Positions 7,485-16,271 of a DNA stretch of 64,000 nt are shown piece after piece. A model generated the notes under the pieces. That model was given only the letters and a program-made list of their open reading frames with translations, was not told the DNA's origin and did no database searches. Numbering within the stretch: the stretch's first letter is position 1; the number at the start of each line of letters is the position of its first letter. A program made the translations under genes and the position numbers. The stretch covers positions 1 to 64,000 of the forward strand of contig JAZHPA010000012.1 in the NCBI GenBank assembly GCA_051024685.1, given 5' to 3'. The DNA comes from UBA12545 sp051024685 (GTDB lineage: Bacteria; Bacillota; DSM-521; Neomoorellales; Neomoorellaceae).

Positions 7485-9098
7485 TTGGCTGCCCAAATCT
7501 ATAGCATTGAAGACTTTCGAGAGGGGGAATACCTCTTGTCGACGGAATCACCCAAACTAGAGCTGCGCCGCGATGTATCTGTATGGGGCTCCTTTATGTG
7601 GGGCTACGCCGATGTAGGAGCGGACATATACGCAGCTTTAGGTTTAGTAATGCTGTGGGCCAAAGGAGCGAGTGTGCTGGCCTTCGCCCTGGCCGGATTA
7701 GTTTATATAATGATCGGGCTCGCCTATACCGAACTGGCAGCCACCTACCCGGTAGCAGGAGGCGGCCAGTATTTTACCTTACGAGGTCTAGGCGATTTCT
7801 GGGGTTTCATAGCCGGGTCTGCCCTGTTGCTGGATTATACCATCGATATTGCTCTCTTTGCTACAGCCTCGGCCGGGTACATCAATTTCTTTGTGCCCTA
7901 TATTTTCCACGTAGATCTAGAATCTCTAGCCATCAGCATAGGCCCTTTTCACCACATTAATATTATTTGGATGCTGGAATCCCTGGCCTTAGTAGCCTTT
8001 CTCATCTGGTTAAATATCCGCGGCATCCGGGAATCTTCCCTGCTCAATGAAGTGCTAGGCGCTATCGACATTATAACCGAGTCGAGCATCATTGTTTTTG
8101 GCTTTCTTTTTGCCTGGCGGCCGGAACTCTTGGCCTATCAGTGGCATACCCAGTTCCCCACCCTCAAAGAGTTTATGTATGGTTCTTCTCTAGCCATTAT
8201 TTCCTTTGTGGGGCTGGAATCCATTTCTCAAGCCGCCCAGGAAACTAAGAGGCCCGCCACCATCGTGCCGCGAACTTCGGTCACTTTAATTTTTACGGTG
8301 TTTATTTTTGCTACCGCTTTCTCTACCATGAGCCTGGGAGTCCTGCCGTGGCAGGAAATCGCCCAAGCGGTGGGAGATCCCGTTGCCCGCTTGGCTCACG
8401 CCATCCCCTTTATAGGTGTTATAGCCGGGCCTTTTGCCGCACTGTTGGGCGCCACCATTCTCCTTATTTCGGCCAATTCCGGCGTGATGAGCGCTTCCCG
8501 CCTCACGTACGCCATGAGCCAGTTCCATTTTATCCCTGAGTGGTTTAACGCTGTGCATCCCCGGTTCCGGACTCCCTACAGAACCATTTTGGTCTTTTCC
8601 CTTATCGGTGTGGTGGAACTAATATTGTCCTTTTTGACGCCCAACGCCATGGACACTTTGGGCAATATGTATGCTTTCGGAGCCACCACGGGGTATATCC
8701 TGGTGTTTATCGCCCTGATAAAATTGCGTTTTACTGACCCTTATTCTCCGCGACCCTATAAAGTCCCTTTTAATATCACCCTCAAGTACCATAATAGGAC
8801 AGTAGAATTTCCTGTGCTGGCCGTCTTGGGAGCATTAGGCGTAAGCTCCATTCTGTTTGAAGTCATCCTCACCCATGCCATCGGGCGGATAGCCGGTCCT
8901 GCCTGGGTCGTTTTAAGTTTCCTTCTGTACGCTTTATACCGTCGCCGCCACCAGCTACCCATATTGGGCAGCCTCGAGCGCGACTGGGAAGCCGAACAGA
9001 TACGCGTCCTGGAGAGCGCCGAAGAATATGAACTGCTGGAACGGTACAAATTGGCCCTACGAGAAAGAAAACGCGAGGAGGCTCTGGGAAAAGCATGA
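7485..9098 (+). CDS. APC-superfamily permease, probable K+ transporter
   Basis: This 537-residue membrane protein has about 12 transmembrane segments of the amino acid/polyamine/cation (APC) superfamily. TM1 carries GYADVGADIYAALGL, and TM6 carries YGSSLAIISFVGLESISQAAQE. The cytosolic tail is short (about 60 residues, charged), unlike KimA, which carries a larger C-terminal domain. The start is a TTG at 7485 with AGGAG 14 bases upstream, which is weak. Control by a c-di-AMP riboswitch and coupling to RCK-domain genes suggest K+ uptake rather than amino acid transport. The stop overlaps the next start (ATGA). The substrate is inferred. Confidence 0.8.
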   Translation: MAAQIYSIEDFREGEYLLSTESPKLELRRDVSVWGSFMWGYADVGADIYAALGLVMLWAKGASVLAFALAGLVYIMIGLAYTELAATYPVAGGGQYFTLRGLGDFWGFIAGSALLLDYTIDIALFATASAGYINFFVPYIFHVDLESLAISIGPFHHINIIWMLESLALVAFLIWLNIRGIRESSLLNEVLGAIDIITESSIIVFGFLFAWRPELLAYQWHTQFPTLKEFMYGSSLAIISFVGLESISQAAQETKRPATIVPRTSVTLIFTVFIFATAFSTMSLGVLPWQEIAQAVGDPVARLAHAIPFIGVIAGPFAALLGATILLISANSGVMSASRLTYAMSQFHFIPEWFNAVHPRFRTPYRTILVFSLIGVVELILSFLTPNAMDTLGNMYAFGATTGYILVFIALIKLRFTDPYSPRPYKVPFNITLKYHNRTVEFPVLAVLGALGVSSILFEVILTHAIGRIAGPAWVVLSFLLYALYRRRHQLPILGSLERDWEAEQIRVLESAEEYELLERYKLALRERKREEALGKA

Positions 9099-9313
9099 GC
9101 ACCCGCACCCTTACCTGGCGCGATTATTACCAACTTTTCACCACTGCTGCCTTCTTCGTTATAGGCATTAATATTTTGCTGCGGAGTACGGCCCAACCTC
9201 GTCTATTGCCTTGGGGAGTAGGCAGCAGTTTTTTAGGTTTTAGTATTTATCGGTCTTACTTTATTTTAAATTACTTTCGCTCCTGCCGGCGATCAAGGGG
9301 GAATAACGCATGA
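9095..9313 (+). CDS. Small membrane protein of the K+ operon
   Basis: This is a 72-residue protein with two hydrophobic stretches (about residues 12-30 and 40-60) and a basic C-terminus (RSCRRSRG). Both ends overlap neighbouring genes by ATGA, so it is translationally coupled to the permease and to the USP gene. I recognise no family. Its position suggests a small subunit or assembly factor of the transporter. Confidence 0.65.
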   Translation: MSTRTLTWRDYYQLFTTAAFFVIGINILLRSTAQPRLLPWGVGSSFLGFSIYRSYFILNYFRSCRRSRGNNA

Positions 9314-9867
9314 CTCCTGTTTCCACCCACCCTCTGGGCGTTTTTCTGGCCCTGGCGTTTATTCTGAGTATGGGTTCGCTCCTTTGGTGGATGCTCCATG
9401 TACCTCCGGCCATACCCTACGAGGTGGCCCGCATCACCGCTGAAGTGCAGGCTATTCGCCGCATTCTGGTCCCGGTAGTAGACGCAGATTATTCGCGCCG
9501 GGCTATTGAGCTGGCCACCCGGCTAGGAGCCGAACAAAAGGCGGAGATCCTGTTGCTGTACGTTCTAGAAGTCCCCCTGACTTTGCCTTTAGGTGCCGGC
9601 TTGCCTGAGGCGGAAGCACGGGCAGAACGGGTATTGCAGCAAGCCCAGGAAATAGCGGCTTTCCACCACCTACCCCACCGCAGCCGCATTATGCGCGCTC
9701 GTACCGCAGGTAGCGGCATTCTTCAAGCCGCTAAGGAAGAAAGGGTGGACATGATAGTCATGGGCGTCCGGCCGCGCCGCGGCGAATACGTGCCTTTGAC
9801 CCGCACTCCGGACTGGCTGCTGAAATACGCTCATTGCGAGCTTGTTATTGACAAATTACCTGCTTAA
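9310..9867 (+). CDS. Membrane-anchored universal stress protein domain
   Basis: This 185-residue protein has an N-terminal transmembrane helix (residues 8-28), then a UspA-like domain from about residue 50: RRILVPVVD beta strand, a long helical middle and a VDMIVMGVRPRRG block. The canonical G-2x-G-9x-G(S/T) nucleotide motif is not clearly present. USP-like domains occur as C-terminal regulatory domains of some transporters; here it is a separate, membrane-tethered subunit. The start overlaps the upstream stop by ATGA. Confidence 0.8.
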   Translation: MTPVSTHPLGVFLALAFILSMGSLLWWMLHVPPAIPYEVARITAEVQAIRRILVPVVDADYSRRAIELATRLGAEQKAEILLLYVLEVPLTLPLGAGLPEAEARAERVLQQAQEIAAFHHLPHRSRIMRARTAGSGILQAAKEERVDMIVMGVRPRRGEYVPLTRTPDWLLKYAHCELVIDKLPA

Positions 9868-9881
9868 GGAGGAAACGGAAT

Positions 9882-10301
9882 ATGCGCATAATCATCGTGG
9901 GGTGCAGTCGGCTGGGCAGCCGCCTGGCTAAGGTTTTAACCCATTCCGGCCATGAAGTAGTAGTGGTCGACCACAAGCTGGAAGCTTTGGACCGCCTAGG
10001 ACCGGACTTCCGCGGGCAGGTAGTAAGGGGTATAGGAATAGATCTGGGGGTGCTGGAGGAAGCCGGCATCTCCGGCGCCGACGTGCTGATCGCCGCTACC
10101 GACCGGGATAGCACCAATCTGGTGGTAGCCCAAATAGCGCATGAAAAATATAAAGTGCCCCAAGTAGTAGCCCGAGTTTACGATCCAGAAGCTGCAGAGG
10201 CTTATCGGAAAATGGGCCTTTATATCTTTTGTCCCACCACTATAGGGGTGGATTATATCTTGAGCCTGCTGGAAAAACAACCTCAAGGAGGCGAGGGCTA
10301 A
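9882..10301 (+). CDS. RCK_N (TrkA-N) domain protein, single domain
   Basis: This 139-residue Rossmann-fold protein has the nucleotide-binding glycine motif at the start (IIIVGCSRLGSRLA) and the acidic residue ending strand 2 (VVVVDH). Family members bind NAD(H), ATP/ADP or similar ligands and gate K+ channels and transporters. No RCK_C domain follows. AAGGAGG precedes the ATG. The stop TAA shares one base with the next ATG (TAATG), so it is probably made in a fixed ratio with its two-domain neighbour. Confidence 0.85.
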   Translation: MRIIIVGCSRLGSRLAKVLTHSGHEVVVVDHKLEALDRLGPDFRGQVVRGIGIDLGVLEEAGISGADVLIAATDRDSTNLVVAQIAHEKYKVPQVVARVYDPEAAEAYRKMGLYIFCPTTIGVDYILSLLEKQPQGGEG

Positions 10302-10972
10302 TGTACGTGATTGTGGCCGGCGGCGGAAAAGTGGGCTATAATCTAACCCGCACCTTGCTGGATAACGGCCATGAGGTTTCCCTCATAGAGAAGGAGGCCC
10401 AGCGCTGTCGCTGGCTGGAAGACCATCTGGGCGCAGTGATAGTCCACGGGGACGCCACGGAAGTAGCCACTTTAGAGGCGGCTGGAGCGGGCCGCGCCCA
10501 GGTGTTAGCCGCGGTTACCGGGTTTGACGAGGATAATATTCTTATTTGCCGGCTGGCCCAATGTGTTTTCGGGGTGCGACGGGTTATCGGCCGGGTTAAC
10601 TTTCCCCAAAATGAAGATACTTTCCGCCTGCTGGGAATAAACCACGTAGTTAACAGCACTCGTTTGATTTATCAGCTCATGCTGCAAGAACTAAACGTGG
10701 CCGGCCTCATTCCTCTGCTGACCTTTAAAGGCGGTGAAATTGAATTTGTAGACATCAGACTCAGCCCGGCAGCGCCCGCTGCCCATGTAGCGGTCAAAAA
10801 TCTCATTTTGCCCGACCGCTGTTTGCTCTTAGCTATCTTAAGAAATGAGGACCTCATCTTCCCCCGGGGAGATGTCGTTTTACAGCCGGGCGACCATATC
10901 ATTGCCGCCACAGCAACTGCGGAAGCCGAAGCCTTACGCCGGGCTCTGGCAGGCGAAGCCGGCGAAGAATAA
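10301..10972 (+). CDS. TrkA-type RCK_N + RCK_C regulatory protein
   Basis: This 223-residue protein has an RCK_N Rossmann domain (residues 1-125, motif AGGGKVGYNL, acidic VSLIEK) and an RCK_C domain (about 140-215, ending in LQPGDHIIAAT). RCK_C domains are a known c-di-AMP site in some K+ transport regulators, so the operon may sense c-di-AMP at both RNA and protein levels; that is inference. The frame is open from 10229, but the ATG at 10301 with GGAGG upstream and TAATG coupling is clearly preferred. Confidence 0.87.
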   Translation: MYVIVAGGGKVGYNLTRTLLDNGHEVSLIEKEAQRCRWLEDHLGAVIVHGDATEVATLEAAGAGRAQVLAAVTGFDEDNILICRLAQCVFGVRRVIGRVNFPQNEDTFRLLGINHVVNSTRLIYQLMLQELNVAGLIPLLTFKGGEIEFVDIRLSPAAPAAHVAVKNLILPDRCLLLAILRNEDLIFPRGDVVLQPGDHIIAATATAEAEALRRALAGEAGEE

Positions 10973-10990
10973 ATAAAAACAGATAAAAGC

Positions 10991-11034
10991 AAGGCACTTA
11001 AGGGGGCCTGTCAGCGGGCCCCCTTAAGTGCCTT
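10991..11034 (+). terminator. Strong hairpin ending the K+ operon
   Basis: Eighteen perfectly paired bases (AAGGCACTTAAGGGGGCC and its complement) enclose an 8-base loop, 18 bases after the last stop codon. There is no long T tract, so it may act as a terminator or as an RNA-stabilising hairpin. Confidence 0.7.
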
Positions 11035-11190
11035 AGAGGCCACTACCGTTTCTCCCATCAGTAACCTCTCAGTAGCCTAAGTAACAGTGCCCAGGTAAAC
11101 CAGGTAACCTACAATCACCTGTTCTAGTAATAACCTAATAACCTATCCCGCAAGCAGATCTTCTGGGTGGTTTACCTGTCCAACTTATTC

Positions 11191-12183
11191 CTACTTCTTC
11201 AACCAGGGCATCATGGCCCTCAGCTGGTCCCCTACCTTTTCAATTAAGTGCTCTCGTGCCCGCTGGCGCAAAGCGTTAAACACGGGCCGGCCCGCCTGGT
11301 TTTCCAAGATCCATTCCCGCGCAAAGGTACCGTCCTGGATTTCGCGCAACAACTGTTTCATGGTGGCCCGCACGTGGTCGTCGATCACCCGGGGCCCACG
11401 GGTTAAGTCTCCATACTCAGCCGTATCGCTGATGGAGAAGCGCATATACTTAATACCGCCCTCATACATCATGTCCACCAGGAGCTTAAGCTCATTCAGG
11501 CACTCGAAATAAGCTATTTCCGGTTGATAACCGGCCTCTACCAAAGTTTCAAAGGCCGCTTGAATGAGCGCTGTGCAGCCGCCGCACAAAACGGCCTGCT
11601 CACCGAATATGTCCGTCTCCGTTTCTTCTTTGAAGGTCGTCTCAATGACCCCTGCTCTGGTACACCCAATGGCTTTGGCATAGGCCAGGCCCAGCTCTTT
11701 CGCCTTGCCCGTGGTATCTTGATAAACAGCCAGCAGAGCAGGTACACCTTTACCTTCTACATACATGCGCCTCACCAGATGGCCCGGGCTCTTGGGGGCC
11801 ACCATAAGGACATCCACGTCATCAGGTGGGACTATCTGGTGGTAGTGGATATTAAAGCCGTGAGAAAACATCAAAGCGTTGCCCGGCTTCAAGTGGGGCG
11901 CGATCTCTTCGCGATAAACCTGGGGCTGGGCTTCATCAGGTAAAAGGAGCTGAATAACATCGGCTTCCGCAGCAGCTTCGCTTACCGTTTTCACCGTGAG
12001 CCCGGCTTCCTCGGCAGCGGCCCAGGATTTGCTACCCCTACGTAGGCCAACCACAACGTCCATACCGCTGTCCTTCAAGTTTTGAGCCTGAGCATGTCCC
12101 TGGCTACCGTAGCCCATAATAGCGATCTTTTTGCCCTGTAGTGCCTTCAGGTCTGCATCCTGATCATAAAATATTACTGCCAC
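11191..12183 (-). CDS. ilvC: Ketol-acid reductoisomerase
   Basis: This 330-residue class I KARI catalyses the second step of valine/leucine/isoleucine biosynthesis: NADPH-dependent, Mg-dependent alkyl migration and reduction of acetolactate. The Rossmann motif GYGSQGHAQAQNLKDSG is near residue 25. The cofactor loop GLRRGSKSW suggests NADPH preference. The C-terminal domain has the ETDIFGEQAVLCGG metal-binding block. The frame opens at 12243, but GTG at 12183 with AGGAGG upstream gives the standard N-terminus (AVIFYDQDADL). No ilvBN or leu gene is adjacent. Confidence 0.96.
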   Translation of the reverse strand: MAVIFYDQDADLKALQGKKIAIMGYGSQGHAQAQNLKDSGMDVVVGLRRGSKSWAAAEEAGLTVKTVSEAAAEADVIQLLLPDEAQPQVYREEIAPHLKPGNALMFSHGFNIHYHQIVPPDDVDVLMVAPKSPGHLVRRMYVEGKGVPALLAVYQDTTGKAKELGLAYAKAIGCTRAGVIETTFKEETETDIFGEQAVLCGGCTALIQAAFETLVEAGYQPEIAYFECLNELKLLVDMMYEGGIKYMRFSISDTAEYGDLTRGPRVIDDHVRATMKQLLREIQDGTFAREWILENQAGRPVFNALRQRAREHLIEKVGDQLRAMMPWLKK

Positions 12184-12305
12184 TTTGTTCCTGGCCTCCT
12201 GCTTGCCAGGATTCACCTCCTGTTTCCTAAAATGGCATAACATATGATACTAGTTATTCGCAATGCAAAGGCCAGACTCCTGCTGGAGATTGGAAAAAGG
12301 TTCCC

Positions 12306-12854
12306 TCAAAATTCTATGCCCCTCCGTGCTTCAATCCCCTTGGAATACGGGTGTTTTATGGGCCGCATTTCAGTCACCAGGTCGGCTGCAGCCATAATCC
12401 CTTCCGGCGCATCACGACCGGTCAAAACAATCTCCATTTCCGGCGGCCGCCTCTGCAAGAGATCAAGCACCTCTTCTTCCGGCAGCAGGCCAAAATGGAC
12501 GGCCACATTGACCTCATCCAGGATTAGTATGTCCGCTTCCCTCTTCAGCATGACTTCCCGGGCGAAGGACAGGGCCGCCCGGGCCAGTTCATAATCTTCC
12601 GGCTGGATCCCCTGGCGCCGGATGAAGCCCCGGCGCCCAAAAGCCTTCACCTGTATTTCCGGGGTCAGCCGGACGAAAGCCTTATGTTCCCCGTAATCCG
12701 GGGTCTTAAGAAATTGTACAATCACTACTTTCAACCCGTGCCCCGCGGCCCGCAAAGCCAAACCGAAAGCTGCCGTGGTCTTCCCTTTGCCGTCCCCGGT
12801 ATAGACCTGCACCAAGCCGCATTTAAGTCCTGCCAATGTACCACCCGCTTTCAT
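12306..12854 (-). CDS. cobA: Corrinoid adenosyltransferase (CobA/CobO)
   Basis: This P-loop protein of about 182 residues adenosylates cob(I)alamin or cob(I)yrinate with ATP, making adenosylcobalamin. The Walker A motif GDGKGKTT is near residue 20; VVIVQFLK and a Walker B-like ILDEVNVAVHFGL follow, with the family's C-terminal VTEM. I use the ATG at 12854 (GAGGA 9 bases upstream). The frame is open to 12920, where a strong AAAGGAGGT site lacks a well-spaced start, so the true N-terminus is uncertain. It lies between rluB and ilvC. Confidence 0.88.
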   Translation of the reverse strand: MKAGGTLAGLKCGLVQVYTGDGKGKTTAAFGLALRAAGHGLKVVIVQFLKTPDYGEHKAFVRLTPEIQVKAFGRRGFIRRQGIQPEDYELARAALSFAREVMLKREADILILDEVNVAVHFGLLPEEEVLDLLQRRPPEMEIVLTGRDAPEGIMAAADLVTEMRPIKHPYSKGIEARRGIEF

Positions 12855-12924
12855 TGAGCTGGTCCTCAACCTACCTGACTCACACCGGCTCCTGTAGGTA
12901 ACCTCCTTTTTCCCCAACACGAAG

Positions 12925-13656
12925 TTAATTGACTTCTGTCTTTAAACCTGTTAAAGCATATAGACGTTCTACCTCCCTCCTCGTCAGCGGCCGGTATTCT
13001 CCCGGACGTAAGCCCTTCAACGTTAAAAAAGCCATCTTAGTTCGCTTAAGCCTAAGAACAGGGTGTCCCACCGCCGCGCACATACGACGCACTTCTCGTT
13101 TTCGCCCTTCCCGGAGGGTTAGTTCCAGTAAAGAAGTATCTTTCCCGGCGCGCAAGAGCCTCACTTCCGCCGGAGCGGTGAATCCGTCTTCTAGTTTTAC
13201 CCCCGTAGCCAGCTTGTATAAAGCCCGCCGGTCCGGTACACCCTTCACCAGAGCCCGGTAAGTTTTGGTGACGCCGTAGCGCGGGTGGGTTAACCTTAGG
13301 TTCAGTTCACCGTCGTTGGTTAATAATAACAAGCCTTCCGTATCATAGTCCAGGCGCCCCACCGGAAATATCCTTTTCTTCACCCCCTTCAGCAGGTCGA
13401 CAACCCTAGGTCTTCCCTGCGGGTCGTATAGAGTAGTAACATAACCCGGAGGCTTATATAGCAGGTAGTAAACCTTCTCCCCCGTCCACTCAACCTCCTG
13501 ACCGTCCACTTCCACCAAATCCCGCCCGGGTGTTACCTGCACACCCATAGCGGTCACCGTATTACCGTTTACTTTAACCCTTCCGGAGCGGATGAGCTCT
13601 TCTGAGCGACGCCGTGAGGCTACTCCCGCTTGGGCCAAAAATTTTTGTAAGCGCAT
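12925..13656 (-). CDS. rluB: 23S rRNA pseudouridine synthase, RluB family
   Basis: This 243-residue RsuA/RluB-type pseudouridine synthase has an N-terminal S4 RNA-binding domain (residues 1-50, RLQKFLAQAGVASRR) and a catalytic domain with GRLDYDTEGLLLLTNDG, where Asp103 is the nucleophile. The C-terminal RKREVRRMC block is typical. In Firmicutes this gene is usually near scpB/spm genes, which lie 20 kb away here. Confidence 0.93.
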   Translation of the reverse strand: MRLQKFLAQAGVASRRRSEELIRSGRVKVNGNTVTAMGVQVTPGRDLVEVDGQEVEWTGEKVYYLLYKPPGYVTTLYDPQGRPRVVDLLKGVKKRIFPVGRLDYDTEGLLLLTNDGELNLRLTHPRYGVTKTYRALVKGVPDRRALYKLATGVKLEDGFTAPAEVRLLRAGKDTSLLELTLREGRKREVRRMCAAVGHPVLRLKRTKMAFLTLKGLRPGEYRPLTRREVERLYALTGLKTEVN

Positions 13657-13741
13657 GGGGATTCACCGTGGACATTCTTTTATTTTACAGTCAAAATTTT
13701 AACCAAAGGAAAGCTTTTATACCAGATAGAAGGTGGGCCAT

Positions 13742-14281
13742 ATGTCAACTTCTCCGGATCAAACCGTAATCTACTGGGAAAGGCGCCCCTCCCCTTTGGG
13801 TTACCTAACCGTGGCCTTAAGCCCCCAGGGAATATGCCGCCTGTCTTTTCCCAATGAAACCCTGGCGGAGATACAGGCCGCCCTTAAAGTTATTTTCCCC
13901 CGGGCAACTATAAAAGAAAACCCAGGGATAGCCGGAGAAGTTTTCCGGCAACTGGAAGAATACTTTTCTGGCGAGCGCCGCATTTTTGATCTGCCCCTGG
14001 ATCTTAGGGGTACTCCTTTCCAGTTGGCCGTATGGCAGGCCCTGCGGGCCATACCGTATGGTACTACCTGCAGTTACGGCGATATAGCGCGGGATATAGG
14101 TAAGCCTAAAGCCACCCGGGCCGTAGGGAGGGCCATAGGAAGCAACCCGGTAGGCATCATTGTTCCCTGCCACCGGGTTATTGGGGCCCGCGGAGATCTG
14201 CGGGGCTTCGGAGGCGGGCTGGATATAAAAGAAAGGCTCCTGAGGCTAGAAGGGGCGCTTGCTTCTTTCCGCTCCCTTTAA
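13742..14281 (+). CDS. ogt: Methylated-DNA--protein-cysteine methyltransferase
   Basis: This 179-residue suicide DNA repair enzyme removes O6-alkyl groups from guanine. The active site PCHRV has acceptor Cys143. The helix-turn-helix with its arginine finger (YGDIARDIGKPKATRAVGRAIGSNP) precedes it, and the C-terminal GFGGGLDIKERLLRLEG block is typical. AGAAGGTGG precedes the ATG at 13742. It is divergent from rluB. Confidence 0.94.
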   Translation: MSTSPDQTVIYWERRPSPLGYLTVALSPQGICRLSFPNETLAEIQAALKVIFPRATIKENPGIAGEVFRQLEEYFSGERRIFDLPLDLRGTPFQLAVWQALRAIPYGTTCSYGDIARDIGKPKATRAVGRAIGSNPVGIIVPCHRVIGARGDLRGFGGGLDIKERLLRLEGALASFRSL

Positions 14282-14388
14282 CGTATAAAATGCAGGCTAT
14301 TGAAGCAGACAATCCTGTAATTTAAGTTGTCAACCATCACGGCCGGGTGGCGGTCCTACTTCAAACCGTGTTGAAGAATTTTCCTTAA

Positions 14389-14541
14389 GTGGCTGGAGCC
14401 TACCTATTTGGTTCCAGCTTAGGTCTTTCTCGCCCTGACAGTGATATCGATTTAGGCCTTATCCTGGAACCTGAGATAAGACCGGATAGTAAAGAGGGTG
14501 ACCAATTAGAAGCAGATAGCGCCTTTTATCTGCCCCCGTAG
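14389..14541 (+). pseudogene. MNT-type nucleotidyltransferase fragment
   Basis: A 50-codon frame reads GAYLFGSSLGLSRPDSDIDLG, the GSxxxG...SDIDL signature of MNT-like minimal nucleotidyltransferases (antitoxin of the HEPN/MNT pair). There is a stop just upstream and the C-terminal half is absent, so it is a fragment. It abuts the duplicated spmB tail. Confidence 0.6.
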
Positions 14542-14571
14542 ATGGGCCCCCTTTTGACATAGTTCTCTTCA

Positions 14572-14707
14572 TTTAGCCAAACATCATCCGGCAAATGGCC
14601 ACGGCGGCCAGCAGGCTGGAGATATCTGCTATCAATCCTAAAGCCAGGGCATAGCGATAGCGCCGTACGCCGACAGAGCCAAAGTACACCGTCAATACGT
14701 AAAAGGT
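14572..14707 (-). repeat. Exact 136-bp duplicate of the spmB 3' end
   Basis: These 136 bases are identical to 31184-31319, which encode the last ~44 codons of spmB and its stop. Identity ends abruptly on both sides. In this copy the reading frame is open only as a short fragment with no start of its own, so it is a dead partial duplicate. Confidence 0.93.
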
Positions 14708-14766
14708 AGTTTAAGTAACTAATCCCCCGCATGCATCCATTACTACGGTCACGGCCGCGGGGATGT

Positions 14767-15039
14767 TCACGCGGGGATGTTCAAATGAAGCGTAAAGGGA
14801 GTGCCTTTTTCGTCCTTCTGCACGATGACCCGCCTCACCAGGGCCCGCACTATTTCCCTCCGCTCCTCCGACAAGAGGTCAAGCCTGCCCAAGACCGATT
14901 CAGCCAGCTGCCGCAGGTCGTTTGCCTTCATTAAAGCGGACCTGCTCTCCGCCATCGCCGCCTCCAGCTCCTTCTTGCGGCCCAGGAGCTTGTCCCTCTG
15001 CCTCTTGAGGTCGGCCAGCCACAGTTTAAATAAATACAA
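14767..15039 (-). pseudogene. C-terminal fragment of a large serine recombinase
   Basis: This 90-residue frame has a coiled-coil stretch (RQRDKLLGRKKELEAAMAE), then LSEERREIVRALVRRVIV and a final beta strand FTLHLNIP. That is the C-terminal coiled coil and end of large serine recombinases. The catalytic N-terminal domain is absent in this neighbourhood, so it is a remnant of an integrase of a lost mobile element. A 13-14-bp tandem repeat (GCGGGGATGTTCA) lies at its 3' end. Confidence 0.55.
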
Positions 15040-15041
15040 TC

Positions 15042-15314
15042 CTACTTTTCGGGAGTTAATCCTGCTTTGTAGCCAGCCAAAATTTCAGCCGTATGCTTCA
15101 CCTGGATGGAACTACCTTTTTGATCCAGGCCGCCGCGCAGTTGTATCAGGCAACCCGGGCAATCGGTTACCACTATCTTTGCTCCGCTCTCCAGGATATG
15201 CCTGATTTTGCGCTCTAGCAAGGCAAGGCTGATTTCCGGGTATTTAAGGCTGTAAGAGCCGCCGAAACCGCAACAACGATCGCTTTAGGCCATCTCTACC
15301 AGTTCGTACAGGCC
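15042..15314 (-). pseudogene. lutA (lactate utilisation Fe-S subunit) remnant
   Basis: The frame carries the C-terminal cysteine-rich domain of LutA / glycolate-oxidase-type Fe-S proteins: DRCCGFGGSYSLKYPEIS and later TDCPGCLIQLRGG. It has an in-frame TAA just before DRCCGFGG and no N-terminal half. Its beginning is fused to the end of the lutB remnant across a deletion at a shared GCGGCCTGTAC. Confidence 0.8.
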
Positions 15315-16266
15315 GCACATCGGATGCACTGCAAGGCCTCTTTAAAGATGGGATCGGCTGCCATTTTTAGCCGGCCGTTATCCAGAAGGACCACATGGAA
15401 CTCCTTGGGCACTCCACCGCCCCGGATTACCGGAACCGGACCGGTGATCATCGTGATGTAGCTGGTAATAGGTTGGCCGTACCGCTCCTGGGTAGGGCTT
15501 CCAATATGGGGACTACATCCATCATACGCGGCACCAGTTTTTCGTACCCTAAAACCGCTATGTGCACGGGCGGAACAGTGGTGGTAAGGCGGGCATTGCC
15601 TTCATTGGTGCAAATAATGATGGTCCCTGTCTCCGCCACAGCTATGTTAGCACCGCTTATACCCATGCCGGCCCTTAAGAACTTCTCCCTCAGCTCTCCC
15701 GGCGAGCGATGCGGACCATATTCTTAATATCCGGTTCTACGGGCTGCCCCAGGTACCGGCTGAAGACGCGAGCCACCTCTTCTTTAGGCAGGTGGATGGC
15801 CGGCATGACCATGTGGGAAGGTCGCTCTCCCGGCATAAGTTGTAAAATCCACTCCGCCCGGTCGGTCTCATAGCAAGTAATCCCGTGCTCCTGCAGATAT
15901 TCATTGAGGTGGATTTCTTCCGTAGCAAAGGATTTGGATTTCACCAGTTCAGCCACGCCGTGCTCTTTAGCTACTTTATAAAATATATTCGCGGGCGGCA
16001 GCAGCGTGTGGGGCACGAAAGACTATACCACTGCGGGCCGTAACTTGCCGGGTAAACTCTTCCGCTAGCTCCTCAAAGCGGTTGGCTGCCTCGGCCTTGA
16101 TGGCGGCGATCCGCTGCCGCCAAGCTTCAAAATCGCGATCTGCAAAAACCTGTTTCCGGGAAATTACGTAAGAGTCCGCAAAACGCTCCAGAGCTCCGCA
16201 CAAGCTCGGATTATGGAGTGCTCTCTGTAACCTAAGTTTTGAAATCCTTACTCGCCATTCTCCCAC
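15306..16266 (-). pseudogene. lutB remnant with multiple frameshifts
   Basis: LutB is the iron-sulfur, LUD-domain subunit of the lactate oxidation complex. Its sequence is recognisable in three or four successive frames: N-terminus (16266 down to about 15985), LUD core with FATEEIHLNEYLQEHGI (to about 15700), MGISGANIAVAETGTI (to about 15450), then GGGVPKEFHVVLLDNGRLK and the first cysteine cluster CIRCAAC. At least three frameshifts and a truncation after CIRCAAC make it non-functional. Confidence 0.85.
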
Positions 16267-16271
16267 CTCCG

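Noticed and set aside
11092..11178. 10-base inverted repeat CAGGTAAACC / GGTTTACCTG downstream of ilvC
   Set aside because: Arms are 67 bases apart with no further pairing, too loose to call a terminator or operator.
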